Source: PoT sp049331405
GTDB taxonomy: Bacteria > Planctomycetota > Planctomycetia > Isosphaerales > Isosphaeraceae
Assembly: GCF_049331405.1 (NCBI RefSeq)
Contig: NZ_CP186279.1
Span: 1 to 15,359, forward strand
Direction of reading: 5' to 3'
Length of the DNA: 15,359 nucleotides
Within the stretch, counting starts at the first letter, position 1. Each line of letters starts with the position of its first letter. This document shows, in pieces, positions 1 to 6,187 of the stretch. The position numbers and the translations under genes were made by a program. The notes below the pieces were generated by a model that ran no database searches, was not told where the DNA came from, and saw nothing but the letters and a program-made list of their open reading frames with translations.

Positions 1-45
1 GAAAAGGAGTCGTTTTCTCCGCAAATGGCCAGTTGTACACCGTAA

Positions 46-76
46 TCGCAAGTGCTACCATAGCAATAGCTTGCGA
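46..76. repeat. Nested inverted repeat upstream of integrase
   Basis: The outer arms TCGCAAG (46-52) and CTTGCGA (70-76) enclose inner arms TGCTA (53-57) and TAGCA (61-65) around CCA. The symmetry is visible directly. Lying just upstream of the integrase, it could be a recombinase core or binding site, but no matching core is seen at the right end. Confidence 0.4.
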
Positions 77-101
77 CGCCCATTTTCGTGAAATCGGGCG
101 A

Positions 102-143
102 TTTTGGTCCGTTTTACAGGGCGGACCAAGGGTGGACCAAACG
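102..143. other. Cluster of three GGACCAA boxes, possible integrase arm-type sites (left)
   Basis: Three copies of the heptamer GGACCAA lie here: one inverted (TTGGTCC at 104-110) and two direct (near 123-129 and 134-140). The 12-mer GTGGACCAAACG at 132-143 recurs exactly at 15172-15183. They sit immediately upstream of the chosen integrase start. Tyrosine integrases of the lambda class bind short arm sites of this kind near attP, so this is the likely role. The role is inferred; the repeats are seen. Confidence 0.45.
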
Positions 144-160
144 GCAAACGGAGCGGACGC

Positions 161-1318
161 ATGGCCTCGGACCCTTACTTCGACAAGTCTCGGGCGAAGT
201 GGCGGATGAAGTGGTGGTCTGGCGCACAAACCGGGTGGAAGATCGAAACGTTGTGCGAGCATCCCGGGTGGGTCAAGGGTGCCAAGCCGCCCCGAAGGCC
301 TCCCCCCGAGGCGGAGAGGCTGGCCCGGAAGTATCGCGACCTGGAGATCCAGGCCCGTCACGGCGTCGAGGTGGCCGAGGTGCGTGCCCTCGATCTCAAG
401 GACTTCCTCGAGGCCTACTCGGCGAGCGCCGCAATCGCCAAGTCACCCGGAACGATAAGGGCCACGAAGGTCATCCATCGGGAGTTCCTGTCCTGGTGTC
501 AGGCGAAGGGCATCGCGAACGTCCCGCAGGTCACGGCCGAGGTCTGCCGGACCTTCCTGGACGACCTGGCCCGGACGCGGAAGCGGAGCACCGTCGGAAA
601 CTACAAGAACATGCTCGCCCCGGCCTGGTCGATGGCGGCCTACGAGGGGAAGATCGCGGCGAACCCCTGGATTCGGGCGAAAGTGCCCGGCAAAGCCAGA
701 GTCGAGCGACCTCCCTTCTGGTCGGAAGAGGAGGTCGCCAAGCTCATCGGCGTCTGCAAGCCCTGGCTGGCGGATCTCATCAATGTCGGGGTAGCCTCTG
801 GGCTCCGGATCTCGGCCCTGCTCAGCCTCGAGTGGGATGACGTCGACTTCACCGATGGCGTCATCCGCGTCAGGGCCGTGAACAGCAAGTCGGGCAAGGC
901 ATACAATGCCCCCCTGCTCGGCCGGGCCCGGGACGTTCTGGAACGGCTGCACTTCACGGCCGAGACGAAACTCGTGTTCGCCGGCCCGGTCAAGAAACAG
1001 CGGATGCACCCTCAGATGACCTTCCTGGCCATCCAGCGGGCCGTCAAGCGGGCCGGGATCAACGATTTCGGGCACTACAATCACGCACTTCGCCACACAT
1101 TCGGGACCTGGGCCGTGAACCGGGGAGTTCCGCTGAAGGTCGTCAGCCAGTGGCTCGGCCACGCCTCGATCACGATGACCGAGGTCTACGCCCATGCCGA
1201 TCCGACCGAGATGAGGCGGTGGGCCGCCCGGTTCGGGCAGATGCTCGAGGCTACGCCGAGTAGCCCCGGAACCGCGTCCCCTCCGGCCACCGGCCCGTAT
1301 CAAGCCGATGCTGGATGA
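161..1318 (+). CDS. Tyrosine recombinase / phage-type integrase
   Basis: Site-specific DNA strand exchange enzyme, probably the one that integrates and excises this element. The 385-residue product has an N-terminal basic region, a SAM-like core-binding domain (about residues 78-165) and a C-terminal catalytic domain. The catalytic set is visible: R216 in GLRIS, a beta-strand lysine around 243-246, H308-x-x-R311, H334 in LGHAS and nucleophile Y343 in EVYAHAD. I chose ATG 161 because GGAG (150-153) lies 7 nt upstream; an in-frame start at 104 would run through the GGACCAA boxes and adds 19 unconvincing residues. The length is normal for the family and no lesion is seen. The 3' end overlaps the convergent HTH gene by 68 bp. 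Confidence 0.95.
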   Translation: MASDPYFDKSRAKWRMKWWSGAQTGWKIETLCEHPGWVKGAKPPRRPPPEAERLARKYRDLEIQARHGVEVAEVRALDLKDFLEAYSASAAIAKSPGTIRATKVIHREFLSWCQAKGIANVPQVTAEVCRTFLDDLARTRKRSTVGNYKNMLAPAWSMAAYEGKIAANPWIRAKVPGKARVERPPFWSEEEVAKLIGVCKPWLADLINVGVASGLRISALLSLEWDDVDFTDGVIRVRAVNSKSGKAYNAPLLGRARDVLERLHFTAETKLVFAGPVKKQRMHPQMTFLAIQRAVKRAGINDFGHYNHALRHTFGTWAVNRGVPLKVVSQWLGHASITMTEVYAHADPTEMRRWAARFGQMLEATPSSPGTASPPATGPYQADAG

Positions 1319-1511
1319 CCGCCGCGTCATAGTACAGGACGAGGCCGACGTCGCTGTCCGGCCTCGTCCTCTGCTCGCTATGCGGCTCGGGGAAGAGTCC
1401 CCGCTCAACCCGCCGCTTCAAGGTCCTGCTCGACATGTCGAACATCGCCGCGACCCGGCTATGCTTCAGCAGCCGCGACGTCTTCGCCTTCCTGGCCGTC
1501 GCCTCGCCCAT
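1251..1511 (-). CDS. Small helix-turn-helix protein, AlpA/excisionase-like
   Basis: This 86-residue protein is predicted to bind DNA. The motif VAAMFDMSSRTLKRRVERGL (about residues 20-39) reads as a MerR/AlpA-type helix-turn-helix, followed by the wing-like segment with FPEP and a C-terminal helix ending in DTGRWP. Family members act as excisionases (recombination directionality factors) or regulators of integrase genes. Its position, tail-to-tail and overlapping the integrase by 68 bp, fits a role in controlling integrase action. A GGGAG sequence lies about 10 nt upstream of the ATG. The HTH is seen; the excisionase role is inferred. Confidence 0.75.
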   Translation of the reverse strand: MGEATARKAKTSRLLKHSRVAAMFDMSSRTLKRRVERGLFPEPHSEQRTRPDSDVGLVLYYDAAVIQHRLDTGRWPEGTRFRGYSA

Positions 1512-1595
1512 CGTTGATGACTCCCGTTGTCCTGGACAGAGCTCGGATGAGGAAGGGGCCGGGCCGGGGATGAACCCGCCCGGCCCCGACGCGGC

Positions 1596-2549
1596 TCAGT
1601 TGTTCAGCGGCTTGACCTGGTCGCCCGAGATGAGGTAAGCGTGACCCTTGCAGGCCGCACACTTGCCGATCAGCTCCATCCGGCCCGTCCCGTCGCACAT
1701 CTTGCACGCGACCCAGCGGCTGGGATCGGCCAGGCGGAGGTAGCGATCGCGGATGGCCATCCAGGGCCCGATGTGTTTGCCTTTCCGCTTGGCCTCGGCG
1801 ATCACCTCGCGAGTCTCCTCGATATAACGGCGGCGGTGGGGCTCGGTCCGGCGGAACGCGATCGCGTCGGCGTCGAACCATCGCCTGGCCTCGTTCGAGA
1901 GGTCCTTGCGGGCCGGTAACGATGCGAGCCACTCGGCCTCGGAGGGCTCGGCGTCGACCCCGAGGACCTCGGCAACCGCCGGTTCCTCGCCAGCCCGTGC
2001 ATTGAACGTGACCTCCGCGTGGATCGGGACGGGGCCATCGTCCCGGCCCTTGGCCAGGGCCGCCCGCTCATCGCGAACGGGCTGGGACGGTGCCATCGCC
2101 GCCTTGACCTCCTCCACCGCCTGGCGGACCTGGCGTTCGGACGGCTGGGAGCCCCCGGCGATCTTCACCGCCCTGTCCCAGGCCTCGAGTCGCATGTCCG
2201 GCTCGATCCGGGACAGCGGCCGGGACTGGGTCTCGGTCGGCAGGCGCCGGGGCTCCGGCTCCACCGAGACGGGACCGCGCGGTCCCAAATCCGTGATGAC
2301 CTCCGCCCACTGGATCAATCGATTGACGTGCCTGGCCGAGAAGTGCCACCTGTCCTCGCAGTAGTGCTCGAAGCTTCGCCAACCCTCGCGGTAGAGGCGT
2401 TTGTCCCGGATCGTGAGGAGGGCCGTGGCGAACTCGAAACATCCTCGCATGTTCCTACGGATCATCCCCTCGAACTGATGCAGCCTGACCGATTCGTCCG
2501 TCGAGAGCTTGCCCAATGCCCGAGTCACCGCGATTCGTTCGATGCCCAT
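1596..2549 (-). CDS. Mobile-element DNA-binding protein with C-terminal zinc ribbon
   Basis: The 317-residue product has two recognisable ends. Residues about 45-85 (RLYREGWRSFEHYCEDRW, then SARHVNRLIQWAEV) match the helical N-terminal region common in phage and island proteins of planctomycetes and cyanobacteria. The C-terminus has a DnaJ-like four-cysteine zinc site, C282-x2-C285-x11-C297-x2-C300, next to CDGTG and CKGH. The middle is a hydrophilic linker. AGGAG lies about 9 nt upstream of the ATG. Exact function is unknown; a nucleic-acid-binding role in replication or regulation is likely. The linker directly after the helical domain contains the 16-bp palindrome GGGACCGCGCGGTCCC (2271-2286), read as LGPRGP, which also occurs twice in non-coding DNA of the window. 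Confidence 0.8.
   Translation of the reverse strand: MGIERIAVTRALGKLSTDESVRLHQFEGMIRRNMRGCFEFATALLTIRDKRLYREGWRSFEHYCEDRWHFSARHVNRLIQWAEVITDLGPRGPVSVEPEPRRLPTETQSRPLSRIEPDMRLEAWDRAVKIAGGSQPSERQVRQAVEEVKAAMAPSQPVRDERAALAKGRDDGPVPIHAEVTFNARAGEEPAVAEVLGVDAEPSEAEWLASLPARKDLSNEARRWFDADAIAFRRTEPHRRRYIEETREVIAEAKRKGKHIGPWMAIRDRYLRLADPSRWVACKMCDGTGRMELIGKCAACKGHAYLISGDQVKPLNN
2271..2286. repeat. 16-bp palindrome GGGACCGCGCGGTCCC, copy 1 (in CDS)
   Basis: Perfect palindrome inside the zinc-ribbon gene, translated in frame as GPRGP. Identical copies are at 5118-5133 and 9330-9345. Confidence 0.9.
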
Positions 2550-2633
2550 CGCTGCTGCTCCTATGACCTTCGCCGATGTCGGCGACCCTGATGAAGATCC
2601 CGGCTGATTGGCTGTTGATGACCTCGGGGAGCG

Positions 2634-2858
2634 TCAATCCTTCGCGGCCTGTTCGTCGATCCACCGATCGATCGTCGAGGCCCTCCATCGCGGGCTGACC
2701 CCGAGGTTCAGGTCGGGCTTGGGGAAATCCCCATCGGAGCGGAGCCGCTCCACCGTGCGGCGGCCGGCGTTGAGCATGGCCGCCACCCCGTCCAGCGTCA
2801 GCAGGGGCTCGGCCTTGGAGCCGGCCCGCCCGGATGCCCTCGTCTTCTTCGCCTTCAT
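2634..2858 (-). CDS. Small helix-turn-helix protein, AlpA/MerR-type
   Basis: A 74-residue predicted DNA-binding protein. After a basic N-terminus (MKAKKTRASGRAG) comes LLTLDGVAAMLNAGRRTVER, a clear MerR/AlpA-type HTH, then FPKPDLNLG and the segment PRWRASTIDRWIDEQ. That order is standard for AlpA-like excisionase and regulator proteins. It is transcribed towards the zinc-ribbon gene, 84 bp away, and probably shares an operon with it. The ribosome site is weak (GGGGCGAG). It is a second, different paralogue of the HTH type beside the integrase. Whether it acts on integrase, on its own operon or elsewhere cannot be read from sequence. Confidence 0.75.
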   Translation of the reverse strand: MKAKKTRASGRAGSKAEPLLTLDGVAAMLNAGRRTVERLRSDGDFPKPDLNLGVSPRWRASTIDRWIDEQAAKD

Positions 2859-2970
2859 CGCTCGCCCCGCTCAGGATGCCCGTTCCGATCCCGGTGCACG
2901 CACGAACAGGGGCTATTTTACTGGCCTTCGCGGTCGATCCCGTTGGGATTATGGCGAGGCTCTGGTTTTT

Positions 2971-2998
2971 CACGCCGTGGACCGCCTGTGCACGCCGT
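2971..2998. repeat. Paired direct repeat CACGCCGT, 20 bp apart
   Basis: CACGCCGT occurs at 2971-2978 and 2991-2998, two helical turns apart, upstream of the small HTH gene (minus strand). It could be an operator for that gene. Two copies of an 8-mer in GC-rich DNA is weak evidence. Confidence 0.25.
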
Positions 2999-3080
2999 AA
3001 CCGCTTGCTAGGGTAGAGACATGTAGCGAGATAGGCCCGTCAACGATGAGCACGTGACGACGGCAGCCGCGGGCCCTGCG

Positions 3081-3109
3081 AACGTCACGGCACACCGTGC
3101 CGTGACGTT
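3081..3109. repeat. 13-bp perfect inverted repeat upstream of ParB-like gene
   Basis: Arms AACGTCACGGCAC (3081-3093) and GTGCCGTGACGTT (3097-3109) are separated by ACC. Read in RNA it is a strong hairpin; it lacks a T-run, so it is not a standard terminator. It lies between the divergent HTH gene and the ParB-like gene. The rest of 2859-3215 shows no convincing gene; the plus frame from 3110 has no family resemblance. The site could be an operator or another member of the window's palindrome set. Confidence 0.7.
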
Positions 3110-3215
3110 GTGACCCAGGCCGAAAAGCACGAGAAGGCAACTCCAGCGAAGGACGAAACGGTTTCGTTCTTCGTGGCCGAGTCCTCCGGCAACCTTACGG
3201 TGGCCGAGGCCAGCA

Positions 3216-4247
3216 GCCGGCCACACCCGACGCGAGGCCGCCATCGAGTGCGAGGCCGCGACGATCCCCGTCTGCTACCACGAGTTCGCCGACGAGGACG
3301 AGGCCCTGAAGTACGCCATCGCCAACCAGCGGGATCGGCGGAACCTCACCGACACCGACCTTCTCCGGTTGATCGAGGCCGTGGACACGAGGAAGCGTCA
3401 CGGTGCCGAACCTGGAGGACGTGGGAACCGGCACACTTCTAGTAAAACCTCATGTGAGGTTTTACCAGAAAAGTCCGCTCTACAGACCGCTCGCATCGTC
3501 GGGACTTCCCCTCGCAAGGTCGAGAAGGCCCGCGTCGTCCTCGAGGCGATGGAGTCATGGCACGTCCACTTCCAGGGGCGAGGCACGACCCGTACGCTCG
3601 CCCCCGAGGGGATGATGGAGGTCGAGGCGACGATCCTGGCGACGCTCCACAACGCGAAGTTCACGGCGTCCGTGGGCGTCCACGATCACCGGGAGGCGGT
3701 CGACGCGATCGTGCTCACTGAGGGGCAGCAGGGGCTCATCCGGAGGGGGGTCGTCACGAGCGATGGGGTGGGATCGGGGTCTAAATCCTGGCTAGTCCGC
3801 CCCACCCCTGGGCCCCCCCCTTGTATAGGGCTCACACGAATCGACGCCATCGGCAAACGATTGTGCGATTCGAGGGACGAGGAGGCGTTCGTGACGGCAG
3901 TCCTCCTCCACGTCGAGCACGAGCTGTCCGCGACGAAGGACGGCCGGGTCAGGATGACCGACGCCCAGGTCCAGGAGATCGCGGCCCGGCGGTTCGACGG
4001 GATCAAGTGGGGGCCTCAGCAGGTCGAGCGGTTGAAGTCGAAGTACCTCGCCAGGCCTGTCGACGGCAAGCCGACCACGCGGTTCGAGCTGATGCGTGAA
4101 CTGGCCAAGGGAAGCCGGCGGACGGGCCAGGCCGCGGGCACGCCCTCGGAATATTTGCCGACGGGGCTCCTCGCGCTGCTCTCGGCCGGCGGTAACATGG
4201 GCTTCGCCGCGGGGGTCGCAGCGGCGGCCGGAGAGGCTGCGGCCTGA
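3216..4247 (+). pseudogene. ParB-like gene lacking its 5' part
   Basis: The frame ending at 4247 reads through a ParB/sulfiredoxin-like signature, GHTRREAAIE (3219-3248), then PVCYHEFADEDEALKYAIAN and an HTH-like segment, TARIVGTSPRKVEKARVVL. The expected N-terminal half of the ParB domain (the strand and helix before GHTR) is missing. There is no ATG/GTG start with a ribosome site in this frame, and upstream DNA reads on only in another frame (from GTG 3110) with no ParB similarity. A 5' deletion or frameshift is likely. The stretch 3745-3830 is G/C-homopolymer rich and codes for low-complexity sequence. The segment after it looks like ordinary coding sequence. A perfect 24-bp palindrome (3442-3465) lies in the linker before the HTH. 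A short form from TTG 3369 might still be made. Confidence 0.6.
3442..3465. repeat. 24-bp perfect palindrome inside ParB-like gene
   Basis: Half-site GTAAAACCTCA, centre TG, then TGAGGTTTTAC; symmetric over all 24 bases. It is notably AT-richer than the surrounding gene and lies in frame (reads SKTSCEVLP). Possibly a binding site for the encoded protein, or an inserted palindromic element. Confidence 0.9.
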
Positions 4248-4281
4248 TCATCCCCTTTCACCTCACCGACGGGAGCTCGCG

Positions 4282-4641
4282 ATGCTGGGCCCGACTTACG
4301 ATCCCGACGCCGTGGCCGAGGTCATGGAGGCCCGGGGCCTCACTCGCTGCATCCTATGCCGGAACGAAGCCGACATGCTGGGCCACTGGCATCCCTCGCA
4401 GGAGGCCTTGCGGACGATGGGGGCAAAGGCCGAGTGGGGAGGCGTGCTCTATGCCCTCTGCGGCCGCTGTGCGGCCCGCCCTGACTTCGCCAAGCGTGTT
4501 CAGGCGAAGATCGTCGCCGGAGAGCGGGAGAAGGCCCAGGAGGCCAGACAGAGGCCTTCGCGGAGGGGTCGCCGCGGCCGGACTGCCGGCAAGGGTGTCG
4601 GTACTGCCGACGTCATCCCGTTCACCACGTCGAGACGCTGA
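4282..4641 (+). CDS. Hypothetical CxxC/CxxC protein
   Basis: The 119-residue product is not recognised. It contains two cysteine pairs, C23-x2-C26 (RCILCRNEAD) and C60-x2-C63 (LCGRCAARPD), with HWHP between them, suggesting a zinc-binding treble-clef or ribbon fold of the kind found in small island proteins. The C-terminal third is strongly basic (RRGRRGR), suggesting nucleic-acid contact. GGGAG lies 7-8 nt before ATG 4282, which decides this start over the longer frame from 4096 that overlaps the ParB-like gene. It lies 34 bp downstream of the ParB-like gene on the same strand and may be co-transcribed with it. Its end overlaps the opposing BRO-N fragment by 20 bp. Confidence 0.7.
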   Translation: MLGPTYDPDAVAEVMEARGLTRCILCRNEADMLGHWHPSQEALRTMGAKAEWGGVLYALCGRCAARPDFAKRVQAKIVAGEREKAQEARQRPSRRGRRGRTAGKGVGTADVIPFTTSRR

Positions 4642-4661
4642 TCGGGAGGCTGGGCTTGCCC

Positions 4662-4690
4662 GAGGGGGTGTCCATTAAATGGACCCCCTC
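4662..4690. repeat. Hairpin E1 of the palindrome cluster
   Basis: Left arm GAGGGGG plus TCCAT (with a TG bulge), loop TAA, right arm ATGGA plus CCCCCTC. On the minus strand it encodes GVHLMDTPSG, like the BRO-N strand that E2 encodes. Confidence 0.85.
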
Positions 4691-4754
4691 CGTCCTGGTC
4701 AGGAGGCAGTTGAGCCCGGCCTCGCTGATGATGATCATTTCCTGATCGCCGGAG

Positions 4755-4779
4755 GGGGTACACATAAAGTGTGTACCCC
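4755..4779. repeat. Hairpin E2 of the palindrome cluster
   Basis: Perfect 10-bp arms GGGGTACACA and TGTGTACCCC with 5-nt loop TAAAG. It lies in the BRO-N coding strand (GTHFMCTP). E6 has the same loop and covarying arms. Confidence 0.95.
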
Positions 4780-4861
4780 TATGCTTCGCCTTGAGAAGGC
4801 GGCCGGCTGCGGTGGCATCGCGATATCCGAGCAGTTTCGCCACGTCGGACCGGACCCAAAA

Positions 4862-4890
4862 TCCAAATGTGCCTGATGGGCACATTTGGA
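4862..4890. repeat. Hairpin E3 of the palindrome cluster
   Basis: Perfect 12-bp arms TCCAAATGTGCC and GGCACATTTGGA with a 5-nt loop TGATG. It covers the apparent start codon of the BRO-N fragment. Confidence 0.95.
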
Positions 4891-4916
4891 AGTCTAGGCG
4901 TGGCGATCATTTGGGT

Positions 4917-4945
4917 GCTTAACGTGCCTGTGGGACACGTTAAGC
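4917..4945. repeat. Hairpin E4 of the palindrome cluster
   Basis: Perfect 10-bp arms GCTTAACGTG and CACGTTAAGC with a 9-nt centre CCTGTGGGA that can partly pair further. Confidence 0.9.
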
Positions 4946-4954
4946 GTCCTCGGT

Positions 4955-4981
4955 CGATGTGTGATTATCCCACATTGATCG
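4955..4981. repeat. Imperfect hairpin E5 of the palindrome cluster
   Basis: Only ATGTG (4957-4961) and CACAT (4971-4975) pair cleanly, with partial extension. It is followed by GATCGCGACAC (4977-4987), an 11-mer that recurs exactly in the right-end repeats at 14825-14835. Confidence 0.5.
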
Positions 4982-5011
4982 CGACACACTGGTGTTCTCG
5001 AGTCCCGTCGC

Positions 5012-5034
5012 TCGTACTCATAAAGTGAGTACGA
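5012..5034. repeat. Hairpin E6 of the palindrome cluster
   Basis: Perfect 9-bp arms TCGTACTCA and TGAGTACGA with 5-nt loop TAAAG, the same loop as E2. Compared with E2, the core GTACxCA differs at one pair (A-T to T-A), a compensatory change. Minus-strand codons give RTHFMST, resembling the BRO-N strand. Confidence 0.95.
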
Positions 5035-5060
5035 AGGTGTCATTCCTGAGGTGCAGGCGA

Positions 5061-5074
5061 TGAGGAATTCCTCA
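5061..5074. repeat. 14-bp palindrome TGAGGAATTCCTCA (E7)
   Basis: Perfect palindrome. A one-base-longer version (TGAGGAA-T-TTCCTCA) lies inside the intact ParB-like gene at 14005-14019. Confidence 0.9.
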
Positions 5075-5117
5075 CCGCCGAGCGGGCCCTGGGTGGCAAG
5101 CGATAGACCTCCGAGTT

Positions 5118-5133
5118 GGGACCGCGCGGTCCC
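5118..5133. repeat. 16-bp palindrome GGGACCGCGCGGTCCC, copy 2 (E8)
   Basis: Identical to copies 1 and 3; here in non-coding DNA within the palindrome cluster. Confidence 0.9.
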
Positions 5134-5169
5134 GTTTCTGTCCCGTGCTCGCAACCAGTGTGACCCCGC

Positions 5170-5189
5170 GGGCGGGGAATTCCCCGCCC
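5170..5189. repeat. 20-bp palindrome GGGCGGGGAATTCCCCGCCC (E9)
   Basis: Perfect over 20 bp, AATT-centred like E7; the right-most member of the cluster. Confidence 0.95.
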
Positions 5190-5289
5190 TGGCTGTAGAG
5201 TTGACCTCAGTCGATGGGTGGACAGGAAGCTGGCCATCGATCGACCTCCCGATGGCTGAGGGAGACCCGGCCGACCGGCGGCCCGGTCG

Positions 5290-5493
5290 TCATCGCCTCA
5301 TCGCGGACTCCTCGACGATCCTGCGTAAGGCGTCCGACCAGGCTTCGCCCTCGGTCGCCCCGGAACCCAGTGGCGTCGCGTCCCCGCTCGATCGATGGAT
5401 CGTCCACCGGATGGCCCCGCCCGCGGGGTCGACGCCCCGCCGGGCCTCGGCCCCGGGACACGCCGTCAGCACGTCCGCCTTCGCATTCTTCAT
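5290..5493 (-). CDS. Small conserved-looking hypothetical protein
   Basis: A 67-residue protein with no recognised function. The segment AGGAIRWTIHRSSGDATPLG followed by SGATEGEAWSDALRRIVEE looks like a compact beta-hairpin plus amphipathic helix, as in small planctomycete orphan proteins. A ribosome site (GGAGGCGAGAGG) lies directly before the ATG, which supports expression. It lies 321 bp downstream of the winged-helix gene, behind a large hairpin, so it is probably transcribed separately or at reduced level. DNA between 5190 and 5289 shows nothing further. Confidence 0.55.
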   Translation of the reverse strand: MKNAKADVLTACPGAEARRGVDPAGGAIRWTIHRSSGDATPLGSGATEGEAWSDALRRIVEESAMRR

Positions 5494-5593
5494 GACCTCT
5501 CGCCTCCAGAGGGGCGTATTTCGGCCATCCGGCCCATCAACGTCGTGGCGATCGGGGGGGGTGGCGTGCTCGCCCCTCCATCCTTAGGTGCGT

Positions 5594-5637
5594 CCCGGCG
5601 CGATCCTTAAACGGGGGGTGTGGGATTTTTCGCCGGG
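5594..5637. repeat. 7-bp inverted repeat CCCGGCG / CGCCGGG
   Basis: Arms at 5594-5600 and 5631-5637 with a 30-nt loop containing TTTTT next to the right arm. A weak structure of unknown meaning in the gap 5494-5814, which holds no gene. Confidence 0.3.
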
Positions 5638-5644
5638 CAGGCGG

Positions 5645-5684
5645 GCGACCCGACCAGGCGAGGAGCATCGCCTGGTCGGGTCGC
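5645..5684. terminator. Large perfect hairpin, probable terminator between minus-strand genes
   Basis: Perfect 17-bp arms GCGACCCGACCAGGCGA (5645-5661) and TCGCCTGGTCGGGTCGC (5668-5684) enclose GGAGCA. It lies 130 bp past the stop of the winged-helix gene and 150 bp before the next start. The flank on the plus side is only ATTTA and there is no T-run on the minus side, so a factor-dependent or structural terminator is more likely than a classic intrinsic one. Confidence 0.55.
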
Positions 5685-5814
5685 ATTTACCCAGACGAAG
5701 GGTCGGGAAGGCCTGCGTCGCTGCGGTGAGGTCTCCGCGAAGCATGCCGATGAAACACTTAGGTCAAATTTTAAGAGTCGTCAAATTCGTGGCAGGAAGG
5801 ACGGACGGGACGGC

Positions 5815-6108
5815 TCATGACTCTCGCGTCACGAGCGAGTAGACCTTGGCCTTGCTCCCCGTATCCCAGGCCTTCGCCTTCTGGTCCACCTTGTTGAACG
5901 TCCTCACCTCGCAGGTGATCCGCCCGGCCGCTTCCAACTCGGTCAGCGTGAGCCGCAGCAGCTTCGTGTTCATGAGGGAGCCGAGGCGGAGCTCGAGGTC
6001 GCTCATCCGGCTCGGCCCGCGGGTGGTCAGGTCTGCCAGCACGGCCGCTTGCCTCTGCTCCTGGTCTGCCAGGCGTAGCCGCAAGGGGCGTTCATCGTCG
6101 GGGGACAC
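5815..6108 (-). CDS. Winged-helix DNA-binding protein, small
   Basis: The 97-residue product fits a single winged helix: a leading helix (LADQEQRQAAVLADLTTRG), then SRMSDLELRLGSLMNTKLLR as helix-turn-helix, LTLTELEAAGRIT as recognition and wing lead-in, and a beta wing (CEVRTFNKV to KVYSLVTRE). The start is GTG 6108, with a good AAGGAGAT ribosome site 6-7 nt upstream. It follows the initiator-like gene by 79 bp on the same strand and may be an accessory regulator of that replication cassette. The family is not pinned down further; the fold is inferred from the pattern. Confidence 0.65.
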   Translation of the reverse strand: MSPDDERPLRLRLADQEQRQAAVLADLTTRGPSRMSDLELRLGSLMNTKLLRLTLTELEAAGRITCEVRTFNKVDQKAKAWDTGSKAKVYSLVTRES

Positions 6109-6187
6109 GGCTCCATCTCCTTGGGTGCCCGATCCTACCCCTCGGGCCAGGTCTAACCGATGCGGCCGTGAACGACCAGGTCCAAAA

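Larger units (their letters stand above)
4622..4885 (-). pseudogene. BRO-N (antirepressor N-terminal) domain fragment
   Basis: The reading frame carries the hallmarks of the BRO-N domain found in phage antirepressors and BRO proteins: FWVRSDVAKLLGYRDA (near the start), then THFMCTPSGDQEM and IIISEAGL. Normal BRO-N continues with a conserved helix (S-x-K-P-E-A-like) and a C-terminal domain. Here the frame departs after LLTRTE and ends with GVHLMDTPSGKPS, which looks like a second, displaced copy of the central THFMCTPSG strand. The beginning also appears cut: the usual leader strand is replaced by MCPSGTFG, which comes from a palindrome. Hence a truncated, mosaic remnant. Three hairpins (E1-E3, see repeat entries) fall within it. 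Confidence 0.6.
4886..5060 (-). pseudogene. Possible second decayed BRO-N fragment
   Basis: In the minus frame through E6, after a stop near 5040, the codons read LRTHFMSTSDGTREH then QCVAIN before another stop within E5. This parallels THFMCTPSGDQEM plus III(S/N) of the neighbouring BRO-N fragment, sharing T-H-F-M-x-T, G and E. The match is short and the frame is interrupted on both sides, so it is at most a relic. No complete gene is visible in 4886-5289. Confidence 0.35.

Noticed and set aside
88..840. Open frame overlapping the integrase in another frame
   Set aside because: Arg/Gly/Pro-rich shadow of the integrase coding sequence with no domain.
4662..5189. CRISPR array
   Set aside because: No repeated direct-repeat sequence or uniform spacers, and no cas genes; the palindromes all differ.
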